Shown: piece after piece, positions 19,293-29,150 of the stretch
Numbering within the stretch: position 1 is the stretch's first letter
How the letters are laid out: each line of letters begins with the position of its first letter
Origin: Mayamaea pseudoterrestris
Taxonomy: Eukaryota > Bacillariophyta > Bacillariophyceae > Sellaphorales > Sellaphoraceae
DNA: 64,000 nucleotides
Assembly (NCBI GenBank): GCA_027923505.1
Contig: BROI01000025.1
Location: 372,001 to 436,000, forward strand
Direction of reading: 5' to 3'
Position numbers and translations under genes: made by a program
The notes under the pieces: generated by a model
Databases searched by the model: none
Seen by the model: the letters and a program-made list of their open reading frames with translations, nothing else
What the model was told of the DNA's origin: nothing

Positions 19293-22200
19293 TTAGTATG
19301 CTTGAGAGTCGCCTAGTGTTGACATTGGATCGAGCGGATTTTCCCATACCGTGTGCGTTCGATCCAAAGTAAAGTAATAGTACGCGCCGCTTTTTGGATC
19401 CAGTGCCTTGGCCCAGCCTATTTCAAACAAATCTTCATCGGATGGAACAACGGACTCATAGCTGCTGCAGCTGTCAGATTGCGACAAGGATAAATCACTT
19501 TCCAGACTCGCTTCAGCGTCTGGTCGTCTGCTGACCGGCGTATCCGGCGGGCCACGAAGTTGTTGTTGAGCCGGGTGTTGAAATGGTTGTCGCAGAGATG
19601 ACACGCTGGAGAATACGGATCCACTTTCCACTGTCGCCAGGTTTTGGCCGAACAACATGGATGATTCGTCCATCGTTGTCGTCAAAAAGGCCGATGATCC
19701 GTCGGTAGAGTAGTCAAGAGACAAAGGATTACTCAAGTTATTGCCCATTTGCGGCGTGTGTCGCCGAACCAATGGAGACGTGACTGGGTCCATCGCGTAC
19801 CTGCTTGATCGCGTCGTGAATGTAGACGAGGCATTCGGACTTGACGATACGCCGTGATTCTTGGGAGTTGCATTTTGCGCAAAAGATCTTTCTTGAGAAT
19901 CTGACCGCTGACTCCTTCCGTGCTCAAGGAAGACGGACTCACTAAAGTGGCGTGGCGTCTTACTCTGCAGCGACTCACCAGGAGGGTCTGAACCTGAGCT
20001 AGGAGACCCTCGAGGTCTCGACATGACAACCAAGTCAGAAGACAGCCGAGGCACGGTCGCTGTGTTAACAGTTGTCATTCCAGATTCAACTGCAGAGTCA
20101 ACTGAGAACCTCGTTGCATTTTTGACGCTGCTTCCAAAACTGCTCGCTGTTTTTGATGGGCTTAACCCAACAACTCCCGCATTTGAGCGATCATGCCTCG
20201 AATCCATCAGAAATCTCTCGTCGTTTACGTCGTCGCCGTCCCCATCCCCATCCTCGTCCTCCTCGAGTCCTTCAAACAGCTCATCTTCGGTTTCTTCTCT
20301 TATGCTCTTCATGGCCGCCACTGCTGCTTGTTGGTAATCTGAAGCTGATATTTTGACGGGCGCAGCGGGTGCTACCGAGACACTAAGCGATTGCGCTTGA
20401 CTCTTTTGAAATGCTGGTACGCGCTGTTGCTCGTGTGGCGTGTCTGGCTTGATCGGAGTGCTCGTACTCGTATTCGTTTTGTAGCTAACATTGTTTGTTA
20501 CTTCGCGCGCCATAAATCCACTTGAGCTCGGATCGCTGCACCCACACGCCACCGCCAAGAGCATAGTGGGCGTCACCAGTTTTGGAATAGGTACACTCGT
20601 CCAATCACGCGCTTTCTTGTCCCAGCTCTTGTTTAAAACGTTCAACAAGAGCGACCTGGTCATGCGCGTCGTATACGGGGGATCAAAATTGGGCGCAAAA
20701 TAATTGGTTGGTGTTCCGTTGCGAAACAGATACAGCCCATGCGGGTATGCCACTTCGTCCGCCGTCGCGCCGCCTTGCAAAAATGATAGTTCCGGATCGA
20801 GATACTTTGGGCCGCGCTGTTTCCACTCCTCCAATATCTTTTCCGCCTTGCTAAAGTATCGATTCATGTGTTTGACAGTCTTCCATCTTACTTGCTGCGC
20901 CAATGTGATGCTAAAGGGTCGCTCCATCCATTGCGCACCAAGATTAATGAAATACTCGTACAGTTGATTGTGCATAAATTCAAGCGACCAATTTGGCCAA
21001 TCGTCAGGGACAGAGTCGTCTTCGGTGCGGTCGCAGTCGAAGCGCACGACAAGACTAGGCGGAGACGCGCCTTGGACCGACAACGCTTCAGGTAGTACAG
21101 CCATGTGCGGAATGAAAATGTCTCCCGAAGCAAGGGCTTGAATGACCTTCGAGACGGCTGCTTCATTGGGACAGTCAATATGGATAATGGGAATGTGGAC
21201 TTGATCAATGGTTGGAACCTTGGCTGCCGAAGGTGTTGTTGGTGATGCTGGCTTGTTGGGCGGCGACGCATTCAAATCTTTGTTTTCATCGCTTAAAGCG
21301 GTTGATGATCCTCCTTGCTCTCCTCCACCCGCCCTCCATCCATGCTTGTCAGTCGAACTAACATACTTGTAGCTGCGATCTTGTAACTCGTTGAAATCAA
21401 AGGCAGTTTGTCGCGTCACCGTCTCCGAATGTCCAACGGCGCTTTGCCGACTCAAGCACAAACCAATAGTCACGGAATGCGGTCCACGTGGAACCGACTG
21501 TTCCATTCCATCGCGCCCTTGATGCTGCGCACTCATCATCATGTGCGAACTTGCACCATCCCGTAAACTTCGAACGTGACTTCGAGGCGAGCTCGTTTGT
21601 AGTGTTGTTCCGCTTGACTTGTAGCCTCCATTGACACTCCCACTGCCACCAGCGTTTGACGCACTTGACCGACCTGGCGTCGCTGCACACTGCATGAGCA
21701 AGGGACCCGCTCCACTAACACCATTTCCTCCATTGGCAATGGCTTCATCTCCAGTACAGGCATACGCCATGCTACGTAACACACTTGGCGGACCAACTCC
21801 TCCAGGAGCGCCAACGGCTCGATGCACATGTTGCGTCGACTCGGATGCCAACCGCGCCGCCTTTTGTGCTTTTAGCAGTCGGTACTCGCGATCCGCCATT
21901 TGCGCTGGACGCATCGTTTTTGGATTATCCGTCACTTCGGAAACGAGGGCGCGCGCAAAGAGTGCCGAAACGGGTGGTTGCTTTTTTGTTTTCTGGCGGT
22001 GCTGCTGCTTCTTGGCGTGACAATCTTCGTCCCAGTCGGCGGCGTCGTTGGCCGCAATGGAAGCGTCGTCTTTTTCGTCAAAATCATAGTAATCGTCATC
22101 CTCTTCTTCATCTTCTTCGTCGTCGTCATCGTCCAAAAACCCTTCAAAGTGCGACCGCGTCGGAGAGGAAATGCACATAACGTCCGCTTTGTGCAGCATC

Positions 22201-22379
22201 CGCGTCGCAAGATTGGTTCCCTCGTACTCGGCTGGATCGGTGGTATCAATGCTTCCGCAAAACGTCTTTTCCAAAAAGGCGGATCCAGGAAAGGTTTTGA
22301 ATCGTTCCCTATTGTGTTCGTAATCCTTGGCCGAGTATGGGGTTGATGCTCTTCGACCTTTCGACGAGGAAACCCCCAT
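19293..22379 (-). CDS. Large WW-domain protein with probable N-myristoylation start
   Basis: I place the start at 22379 because it gives MGVSSSKGRR, a strong N-myristoylation sequence; another ATG eight codons upstream (22403) would bury it. The product has about 1028 residues. A long disordered first part includes a poly-Asp/Glu stretch near residue 90. It is followed by a constrained block around residues 390-620 with W, F and Y-rich segments (DDWPNWSLEFMHNQLYEYF, HMNRYFSKAEKILEEW), which I take to be an uncharacterised folded domain. A second disordered region follows, then a C-terminal WW domain (GWAKALDPKSGAYYYF, HTVWENP) with both Trp and the Pro in place. WW domains bind proline-rich ligands. 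A lipid-anchored adaptor is the inferred role. The 3' end converges with the gene ending at 19083. Confidence 0.8.
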   Translation of the reverse strand: MGVSSSKGRRASTPYSAKDYEHNRERFKTFPGSAFLEKTFCGSIDTTDPAEYEGTNLATRMLHKADVMCISSPTRSHFEGFLDDDDDEEDEEEDDDYYDFDEKDDASIAANDAADWDEDCHAKKQQHRQKTKKQPPVSALFARALVSEVTDNPKTMRPAQMADREYRLLKAQKAARLASESTQHVHRAVGAPGGVGPPSVLRSMAYACTGDEAIANGGNGVSGAGPLLMQCAATPGRSSASNAGGSGSVNGGYKSSGTTLQTSSPRSHVRSLRDGASSHMMMSAQHQGRDGMEQSVPRGPHSVTIGLCLSRQSAVGHSETVTRQTAFDFNELQDRSYKYVSSTDKHGWRAGGGEQGGSSTALSDENKDLNASPPNKPASPTTPSAAKVPTIDQVHIPIIHIDCPNEAAVSKVIQALASGDIFIPHMAVLPEALSVQGASPPSLVVRFDCDRTEDDSVPDDWPNWSLEFMHNQLYEYFINLGAQWMERPFSITLAQQVRWKTVKHMNRYFSKAEKILEEWKQRGPKYLDPELSFLQGGATADEVAYPHGLYLFRNGTPTNYFAPNFDPPYTTRMTRSLLLNVLNKSWDKKARDWTSVPIPKLVTPTMLLAVACGCSDPSSSGFMAREVTNNVSYKTNTSTSTPIKPDTPHEQQRVPAFQKSQAQSLSVSVAPAAPVKISASDYQQAAVAAMKSIREETEDELFEGLEEDEDGDGDGDDVNDERFLMDSRHDRSNAGVVGLSPSKTASSFGSSVKNATRFSVDSAVESGMTTVNTATVPRLSSDLVVMSRPRGSPSSGSDPPGESLQSKTPRHFSESVFLEHGRSQRSDSQERSFAQNATPKNHGVSSSPNASSTFTTRSSRYAMDPVTSPLVRRHTPQMGNNLSNPLSLDYSTDGSSAFLTTTMDESSMLFGQNLATVESGSVFSSVSSLRQPFQHPAQQQLRGPPDTPVSRRPDAEASLESDLSLSQSDSCSSYESVVPSDEDLFEIGWAKALDPKSGAYYYFTLDRTHTVWENPLDPMSTLGDSQAY

Positions 22380-22403
22380 GTTGTGATGCGATGAGAATGG
22401 CAT

Positions 22404-22952
22404 GGCGAATGTTGATTGCTAGCTTTCTACAACGTCTTTCGTGACACCGTCCGTGACTCTTTTGCGTCGGACACGGAGTATATTTCCGTCTACCAGTGGA
22501 GAGTTTGTTCAAGTTTCACACAGCAACGACCATGGTCGGAATATTTTCGTCGGCCTGCAATTTTTCGCGAGGCCGTGGGGTTTTGGCGATCACACGAGCG
22601 ATGTCGCAGGGCGTTGAATCTTCGAGTACCGCCTCGGATTCCAGTCAAAAGTCATAATGACCGATGATTGGGCCTTGTCAATGTCAATGGTTAACCGGCC
22701 ATAAGTAGGTGTGATTGATCATATAGGCCCATTGATAAAACTGGCATTCATGAAGTCAACCAGGATCAAGTTGCGGAGAATCGGCCCAGTTATCGAGTAT
22801 TCAACGTGAAGAATCTGTCCGACATGCCGCAATGCGATGCGGCGTTCGCAAGTGATATTTACTATCGATATAATAGTCGACTAAAGCGTCGTCGAACGCC
22901 AGAAATCCTTCCTCACGAACAGGCACGACACTGACATTTGTCTAATGACCGC
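22404..22952. promoter_or_regulatory. Divergent promoter region
   Basis: About 550 bases between the WW-protein gene and the kinase gene. Contains only short chance frames. If the kinase starts at its second Met (23106), the region extends to there; the sequence just before that Met is pyrimidine-rich and untranslated-looking. Confidence 0.35.
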
Positions 22953-24766
22953 ATGGAACAGCCTCTTCCGCCTCACTGGGTCGGTGTCGTGTTCCCCTCC
23001 GCGTCTCTTGCTTGTCAGTGGAAACAAGGCCGCCCTTGCCACTTGATCACTTCATCACTTGATCAACTCGCTCTTCTTATTCCCTCACGCACTTTTAGTC
23101 TCAAGATGAACCATTCATTAGCAGCAGACCAATCAACAAACGATTGTTTACCATTAGCCATGCAAATGCCTCAATCTCATTATCCCCAACAGCATCATGT
23201 TCCGCAAATACACTTGACAAAGATGATGAGCGCGACAACAAGTCGCAGACTCACGGACCGGATTCATTCCAGTGTCCGCGAAATGGTTTCCAAGAGTCGC
23301 CTCAGTCGACTGCAGCAAGCGGAACAATTGCTACTGCTCGACAGGAGTCAACTAGTCACACTGGAACTACTCGGCACTGGAGCCTTTTCGCAGGTGCACT
23401 TGGTGACAACGACGCACAGCCATTGCGTCTACGCCATGAAGCACGTGAAACCCGAACTCCTTCGGTCCAATAACGAGAATTGCGACGCATCGTCGAGCGA
23501 CAGTGCTGCCAGTAACAGCAACTTTTGTTTGGCCGCCTGCGAACTCGCCGTGGAAGCTCACTTGCTGGCATCCTTTGATCATCCACACATTATTTCCATT
23601 CGTGGATGGGCTGCCAATGGAGTTGCCTCCTTTTGCAGTGGATGTCGACATGACTCCTTCTTTTTGCTGCTGGATCCACTGGAGGAGTCGCTGGATCAGC
23701 GGCTGTCGCGATGGAAGGAGGAGCGACTGGTGTTGCATGGAAACGGTTCGTCGTCTTCGTCGTCAACGTCATTGACAGTGTCTCCACTACGCCCCCGCCA
23801 GGATGGCTTTTGGAGTCGATGGGCTGCCTCGAGTCTTCATCCGCAGCTACAGCATGTGCACAATGAGCAGCAGGAGTTGTTAGAGCAAGAGTTCATTGAC
23901 GACCCGGAACTTTACTCCGACAAGCTTCGCATTTGCGCCGAGATTGCCTCGGCCCTGGCCTACCTGCATTCGCTGCATGTCATTTATCGGGACTTGAAAC
24001 CAAACAACATTGGCTTTCTCAGCGATGGACGTGTGCAGCTCTTTGACTTTGGTCTCAGTCGGGAGCTTCCGAGCGCCACAAGCAACTTGTCAGACTCGTT
24101 CAACATGTCGGGCAAGGTTGGAACATTACGATACATGGTAAGGAGCATTTTGATTGTTGTTGAGATTGCTTTGAGTCATTTCAGACGACTTACCTGCCAT
24201 ATTTTGCTTGTTTGATCCAGTCTCCAGAAGTGGCAACACACCAGCCCTATGCCGTATCGGCGGACGTTTACAGCTTTGCCATGGTTGCTTACGAAATACT
24301 GACTCTGCAGAAGCCTTTTCAGGGCTGGACGCGTGACATGCACTCCAAGTTGGTGTGTGGAAAACACTTGCGTCCGGATCTTGCGCCTCTGACGCTCACC
24401 ACGACGGCTGCCACACGGCCGCCCTGTAGTCAGCTCGTGAGACCACTCATTGAGGCAAGCTGGAGCGCCGTTCCAATGCAGCGACCGTCCATGCAACTTG
24501 TATACGAGCAGTTGAGCTTGGTGCAGCGTGACTGCCTCATTGTGGCCATGTCCATGGAGCAGCAGCCGCAACAACGAATGGGGCAACCGCTGCAAGGACT
24601 AGTACATGTTTCGCACCAGTCGCCAGCACGTTCCGTCTCTGTTGAATTACCGCCAGACTTTGAAGTCCGCAAGCCACCCGCTCGAACTATTTCGGCCGGT
24701 ACCAAGACGACTGCGAGCATGAGCGCGAGCGCCAGCTTGGCAGCCGAGCACTTTTTCTTTGGTTAA
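22953..24766 (+). CDS. Protein kinase, two exons
   Basis: Exon 1 (to 24137) and exon 2 (from 24221) join in phase 0 across an 83-nt intron (GTAAGG donor, ATCCAG acceptor), giving 576 residues from the first ATG. The kinase domain is complete: glycine loop GTGAFSQV at about 141, catalytic Lys163 in [14 protein letters not shown] with Asp347, DFG with Asp365, and SPE right after the splice. An insertion of about 80 residues lies between lobes. The usual His of HRD is Tyr ([10 protein letters not shown]), a variant I recall in many heterokont kinases of mixed TKL/Ser-Thr character, so activity is expected. Two starts are possible, 22953 and 23106; the kinase domain is unaffected. The C-terminal tail is Ser/Pro-rich. 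Substrates unknown. Confidence 0.9.
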
Positions 24767-25096
24767 CGCGAATCATCTGATTTCATGGCACGTTAACTAA
24801 TTATATTATTATAGATGGATACACATACCAGTAGCGTCAATCTATTCCGTCACATTTGTTTATGAACTAAAAGAACGTGTTACTTGACGTACTTCCTACA
24901 AACGACGAAAACAATGGACGGGTGGAGAATGAGCTCTTTCGAATGTATGAATATACTGTGAGCCACTAAATACTCTGCCTCCTCGCTATGAATCTAGATT
25001 TTATTCCACAGTAGAGTGCATGCTACATTTGCTTGCTATAGTGTGTAAATTTTCTAATAATTTATAGTAGCGCAAGCCCTTCGTAAATTTGGGTCA
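24767..25096. other. Convergent 3' intergenic region
   Basis: About 330 AT-rich bases between the ends of two convergent genes. It holds both 3' untranslated regions; nothing else seen. Confidence 0.4.
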
Positions 25097-26737
25097 TCAG
25101 CGTCTCTCGTTTCCATCGGCATCCTCCTCATCCACAGTCGGTACTAAATGAAGGTAATCTAGTCCCTTTGCCACTCGTCCAATGCAAACCTCATTCTTGG
25201 AAATCACTGCATCGTCGGCCAAGTAAATGCGCAAGTACAAGACGTGAATGATGGAATCTACCACTGCCGACTGCAACGCGACGCTTCCGGCCTTGTTGCA
25301 CGACTTGGAGTCTTCGACAAACTCTAACAATGGCGAGCTAGTGGCTGTTTGACTCGAAACTCGTACAACGTTCGGTTGAATCGTTTCGAAAAGCATTTGA
25401 TCCCACTGGTGATTGTCAATCTGCTGCAGCAGGACATTCACGGCATGCGGGGTGTCATCGGAAAGATCCAACACAATGGGAATCTCCTTTTGCGCATTCT
25501 CGTGTGCATCTACTTGCGGCGCATCCAGTGTGAGTTGGAGCGTGACAACAATCGGTTTATCGTCGAATCGCTCGTGAATCTTGTCGCGAGCATTCAACTG
25601 AATTCGCACGTGAACATGCTCCAGCTCCTGCTGCAACCGCTGATTCTCAAGCTGCAACGCTTCCAATGCTTCGCTGGATGCGCCGTCACTCGTTGTCGTT
25701 GTTGTGACTTGAGCCGCCGCATGCACCTTTTTGGCCGCTTGATCCATCCACATCATTTGATCCAAAATGTGGGACCGCTCCTCGTCGTACTGATCAAGAC
25801 GCGATCGATGCGCCTTGACCTTGTGGTGCGAGTCATAAATCATGACGGTCAAGCAAACGAGCGCCAGCAATTGGAAAAAGTGAATGGGCGTAAAAAAGGA
25901 GCGAACTTGACAGAGCCAAAGGCTACTCGAAGAAGAAACATGTTTGGATCGCTTCTGCGGTGCTGCTTGCGGCGGTCTGTCTGATACAAAGATATTGCTG
26001 GAATTATGATGGCTGCTGTTGCTGCTTAAATGCTTGTATTGTGAAGTATCTGAAAGGTCCATGGAATGGCGATGTCGTCCGCGTGAAATCTTTTCGTGAG
26101 AATGTAAGTGAGTGTTGGAAGCAGCAGCAGAATACGTTGGTTTCCACAAGAGTCCATCAGGAACTGATCGAAACAAATCTTCATTTCCGGAACGACTGCT
26201 CCGTGCGGATATATCCAGTAGGTCGGCATTGGGTGACAGTGACTGGTTTGACCCTTGTCGCTCCAATCTTCCGCGAAACCCAGTCCCAATGGTACCTGCT
26301 GCTGCACTTCCCTCCAACGTCAAGGGAAGAGGTCTGGTATTGGAAACTTGTCGTCGGCGTCGCGCGTAGCCAGTCTTGCTTTCCGACGTATGAGGAACTG
26401 TTGGTGCAGCATTCAAGTGAATCGTCGGCGGTGACGACAGCGGGCCATGATTGCTTCCTCCGGCAGTAATGACTCCGTTGCTTGCTGCTGCCCCTCCTGC
26501 ATCAGACTGTAAATTGCGAATCGTCGGCTGCGGCGCCTTGTATAGACGCGTATGTTGCATCATGTTTGAGTCATGCGGTGGAATACTGGTTGTACTTGCT
26601 GAAGGTCGTTTGGAAGACGCCATGGCGGGTCGTTCGCCGTAGTAGGCTGCCGCGGCTGTTTTTGTCAAGTCCCCGCTGCGAGACATTTCATGACGAGAAA
26701 AAGATTCATGCATTGCAAATTCGAAGGATCGATACAT
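25097..26737 (-). CDS. Type II membrane protein with coiled coil and cyclophilin-like C-terminal domain
   Basis: The 546-residue protein has a Ser/His-rich cytosolic N-terminal half, one membrane segment near residues 282-302 (FFTPIHFFQLLALVCLTVMI), a coiled coil to about residue 385 (LEALQLENQRLQQELEHVHV), and a C-terminal domain of about 160 residues. The latter resembles a degenerate cyclophilin fold. DDTPHAVNVLLQQID sits where cyclophilins have the helix after their second strand, and EVCIGRVAKGLDYLH resembles the FGRVVEGxDVV strand and helix near the end of cyclophilins. The catalytic Arg/Phe core motifs are not seen, so an active prolyl isomerase is unlikely. Two Cys near the end (SKSCNKAG, NEVCIG) could form a lumenal disulfide. 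A secretory-pathway location is inferred from topology; the function is unknown. Confidence 0.72.
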   Translation of the reverse strand: MYRSFEFAMHESFSRHEMSRSGDLTKTAAAAYYGERPAMASSKRPSASTTSIPPHDSNMMQHTRLYKAPQPTIRNLQSDAGGAAASNGVITAGGSNHGPLSSPPTIHLNAAPTVPHTSESKTGYARRRRQVSNTRPLPLTLEGSAAAGTIGTGFRGRLERQGSNQSLSPNADLLDISARSSRSGNEDLFRSVPDGLLWKPTYSAAASNTHLHSHEKISRGRHRHSMDLSDTSQYKHLSSNSSHHNSSNIFVSDRPPQAAPQKRSKHVSSSSSLWLCQVRSFFTPIHFFQLLALVCLTVMIYDSHHKVKAHRSRLDQYDEERSHILDQMMWMDQAAKKVHAAAQVTTTTTSDGASSEALEALQLENQRLQQELEHVHVRIQLNARDKIHERFDDKPIVVTLQLTLDAPQVDAHENAQKEIPIVLDLSDDTPHAVNVLLQQIDNHQWDQMLFETIQPNVVRVSSQTATSSPLLEFVEDSKSCNKAGSVALQSAVVDSIIHVLYLRIYLADDAVISKNEVCIGRVAKGLDYLHLVPTVDEEDADGNERR

Positions 26738-27240
26738 GTGTATTTAAAAGGCGTGTAGCTTGAGTCAATTTCGGGAGTAACTTACTTTCAATCTCAGTCT
26801 CTCAATCCGTTTCTTGCTGGTGAGGAGCCTCTGAAGAATTCTGATTGACCGGCGCTGTAATCCCAGCTCCAAAGTCAGAAATAAGTTATGCACGCAGTTC
26901 AGCCAGCCACGATCAATCGCAAGGTCCGTCAAGGCTCTGTTACAGGCGTTCAGGGAGAAAGAGGACCATTCATGGAAGCTTCTTGCATGCTGTGTGTGTC
27001 ATCCATCTTGCGGAGGCACTTCGCGCTCAAACGATGTGGAAAACTCAAAACCTTACAAAACTGCGTCCGAGAATGGGGTAGCTAATGTCTCGTCTAATAT
27101 ACAAGTAGCGTAGATTCAGGTCAGTTTACAAGTAGATTAAAGTTCTACAACTGACTAAACATACTTGATGGGACAACGTTGCACGTAAAAGAGACGAAAT
27201 TCGAGCGCATCAACCGACTACAACTCGAGGCGTATTCCAT
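26738..27240. other. Intergenic region, no gene seen
   Basis: About 500 bases between two minus-strand genes; it holds the 3' region of the silaffin-like gene and the promoter of the cyclophilin-like gene. A 78-codon rightward frame inside has no distinguishing feature and I do not call it. Confidence 0.35.
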
Positions 27241-28221
27241 TTAGCGGCGACCCTTGATCTTGCTGCTGCCGCTTCCAGATCCAGAGCCACTGCCTCCCTT
27301 GGCCTTTGATCCTTTCACTCCCTTGCTGCTTCCACTGCCGGATCCAGAAGCACTGCCACCTTTTCCACCCTTGCTGCCCTTGACACCCTTGCTACTGCCA
27401 GATCCAGAACCAGATCCGCCGCTGCCCTTGATTTTGCTGCCCTTGGACTTGCTACCCTTGGTTTTGCTACCCTTGGTTTTGCTGCCCTTGACGCCCTTGC
27501 TACTTCCACTACCAGATCCAGAGGAGCTGCCAGAGCCAGAGTTTTGGACATGGCCCGAGTGATGGGAGGCGCTGCCACTTCCAGAGTTTTGGTTGTGGTT
27601 GGAGTGACGAGGGACGCTGCCGCTTCCAGAGTTTTGGTTGTGGCTGGAGTGATGAGGAACGCTGCCGCTTCCAGAGTTCTGAACGTGGCCCGAGTGGTGA
27701 GAGACGCTGCCCGAGTCAACAATGACAATGGGTCCAGCAGATCCGCCAGAGCCAGATCCATGGGTGCTGCCGCTACCGGATCCACTTCCAGAACCATGGC
27801 CACTTCCACTGGAAGATCCTGATCCCTTGACGCTTTTGGATCCCTTGCTAGACTTGCTCGCCTTTGGTGCCGTCAGCTTGGATGCTTTCGCGCCTCCCTT
27901 GACGGACTTGGACTTGGAGTGCATTTTCTTGGTATATGAGCCAGAACCCGAGCCAGAGCCCGAGTAGAGCTCTCTGCCACGAACTCCATATAGTTGTGCC
28001 TGCGGGTTTTATACATTCGAATCAGATCGAGCGCGCGTTAGCCAATGCATGAGTACAAGGGCACTCTGAGCGAGTAAACATTTCCATTGAACATTGAACC
28101 AAGTCGCCAATTTACTCATCACCCGATACAATGCAACAAGTCACACACATACAAAACGTACCTCCTGGGCGACAACACACGCCACGACGGCAAGTAGAAT
28201 AAGGTTGGATAGCTTGGACAT
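27241..28221 (-). CDS. Silaffin-like secreted Lys/Ser/Gly/His-rich protein, two exons
   Basis: Exon 1 (28221-28162) encodes exactly a 20-residue signal peptide, MSKLSNLILLAVVACVVAQE. A 162-nt intron (GTACG donor, CCGCAG acceptor, phase 0) leads to exon 2 (27999-27241). The predicted precursor has 272 residues. After the signal comes a short propeptide ending GVRGREL, which contains an RXL sequence like the processing site of diatom silica-forming proteins. Next are KSK/KGSK clusters, a Ser-Gly region, four His-rich 15-residue repeats (NSGSGSVPHHSSHNQ type), and more Ser-Gly and KGSKxKGSK blocks, ending KIKGRR. Lys, Ser and Gly make up most of the protein. Silaffins are highly phosphorylated, polyamine-modified Lys/Ser proteins that template silica; membership here is inferred from architecture, because such proteins share little sequence. 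An extracellular-matrix glycine-rich protein is the alternative. Confidence 0.8.
27541..27720 (-). repeat. 45-bp coding tandem repeat (His-rich 15-residue units)
   Basis: Four adjacent 45-nt units, the last partial, lie inside the silaffin-like gene and encode NSGSGS followed by two or three His, Ser, His and Gln. The first and last units end GHVQ, the middle two end HNQ, which suggests duplication followed by partial homogenisation. Confidence 0.85.
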
Positions 28222-28646
28222 GATTATTGAAGAGTGAAGTGGTTTGGTGGACGAGGTGAGTCGAATTATGATGATGATCGCGCAAGTTGCTTCCATCCGT
28301 TTTTCAAACGAGCTATGCACATGCGCCGCATGCCTTCTACTTAACAGTATCAACGAGCCCGCAAGGTTTGAACGTCGACCAGCTCATCGGCATTTTATCT
28401 AGTTAGATCAATCGTGTCGGATCAAATGGATGGGTCGGCTTGGATACTTAGATGTTTTTATACATGCTTGAATGGGCTCAGACTGTATTTTGTCCGTTCA
28501 AGATCCGATGAGCCAAAGCGCAAATCAAATCACGGAGCGACGTATCATCGTTCCAATTCGTCCATGGAAGAACCTGTGCATCTTGACATCCAACATCCAC
28601 CATCCATGCATCCGATCCTTTATTGTTGCCACCAATAGTAATCAGA
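28222..28646. promoter_or_regulatory. Divergent promoter region
   Basis: About 425 bases between the silaffin-like gene and the Nudix gene, which point away from each other. No element or gene could be singled out. Confidence 0.35.
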
Positions 28647-29150
28647 ATGTCACGCGATCCTCCAGCTCCCTTTCATCCTACAGCAACCCGTCGCGTCAGG
28701 GGATCCGTCCGCGTAGGCGTTGGTGTCATTGTTTGCCAAGGCCACAAGATTTATGCTGGCCTTCGAAAAGGATCCCATGGAACTGGCAAACTCGCTCTGC
28801 CGGGAGGACACTTGGAACTTTACGAAAGCTGGGAGGATTGTGCGATTCGGGAAGTAATGGAGGAAATGAATGTACACATAAGTGGCGTTCGGTTCGTCCA
28901 CGTGTGCAACAATCCAATGCCTGACGAAGAGAAACACAACGTGACAATATTCATGATGGCGAGAATAAACGATGATGCAATAGCGCCTGTGAATACTGAA
29001 CCTGAAAAGTGCGAAGGATGGAATCTTTACAGTTGGAATGAGCTTAGGGAAATGATGGACGCGGACAAGGTGTTTTCTCCATTGGAGTGTCTCGTTAGGG
29101 AGGCGCCAGCTGCTCTCCTGGAATTTCTGCACAAAGTGAACAGCAGGTGA
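28647..29150 (+). CDS. Nudix hydrolase, NUDT15/MTH2-like
   Basis: The 167-residue protein carries the Nudix box: LPGGHLELYESWEDCA followed by IREVMEEMNV, with REVxEE in place. The position normally Gly in EExG is Asn here. The block GVGVIVCQGHKIYAGLRKGSHGTGKLALPGG before the box, in shorter form, and FVHVCNNPMPDEEKHNVTIF after it resemble human NUDT15 in order and wording, including the C-terminal NxEPEKCEGW segment. NUDT15-type enzymes hydrolyse oxidised or unusual nucleoside triphosphates to monophosphates. The ATG at 28647 is the first of the frame; there is no targeting sequence, so a cytosolic or nuclear location is likely. Confidence 0.9.
   Translation: MSRDPPAPFHPTATRRVRGSVRVGVGVIVCQGHKIYAGLRKGSHGTGKLALPGGHLELYESWEDCAIREVMEEMNVHISGVRFVHVCNNPMPDEEKHNVTIFMMARINDDAIAPVNTEPEKCEGWNLYSWNELREMMDADKVFSPLECLVREAPAALLEFLHKVNSR

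Noticed and set aside
26845-27081. 78-codon rightward frame between the cyclophilin-like and silaffin-like genes
   Set aside because: Starts at ATG but has random composition and no supporting context.
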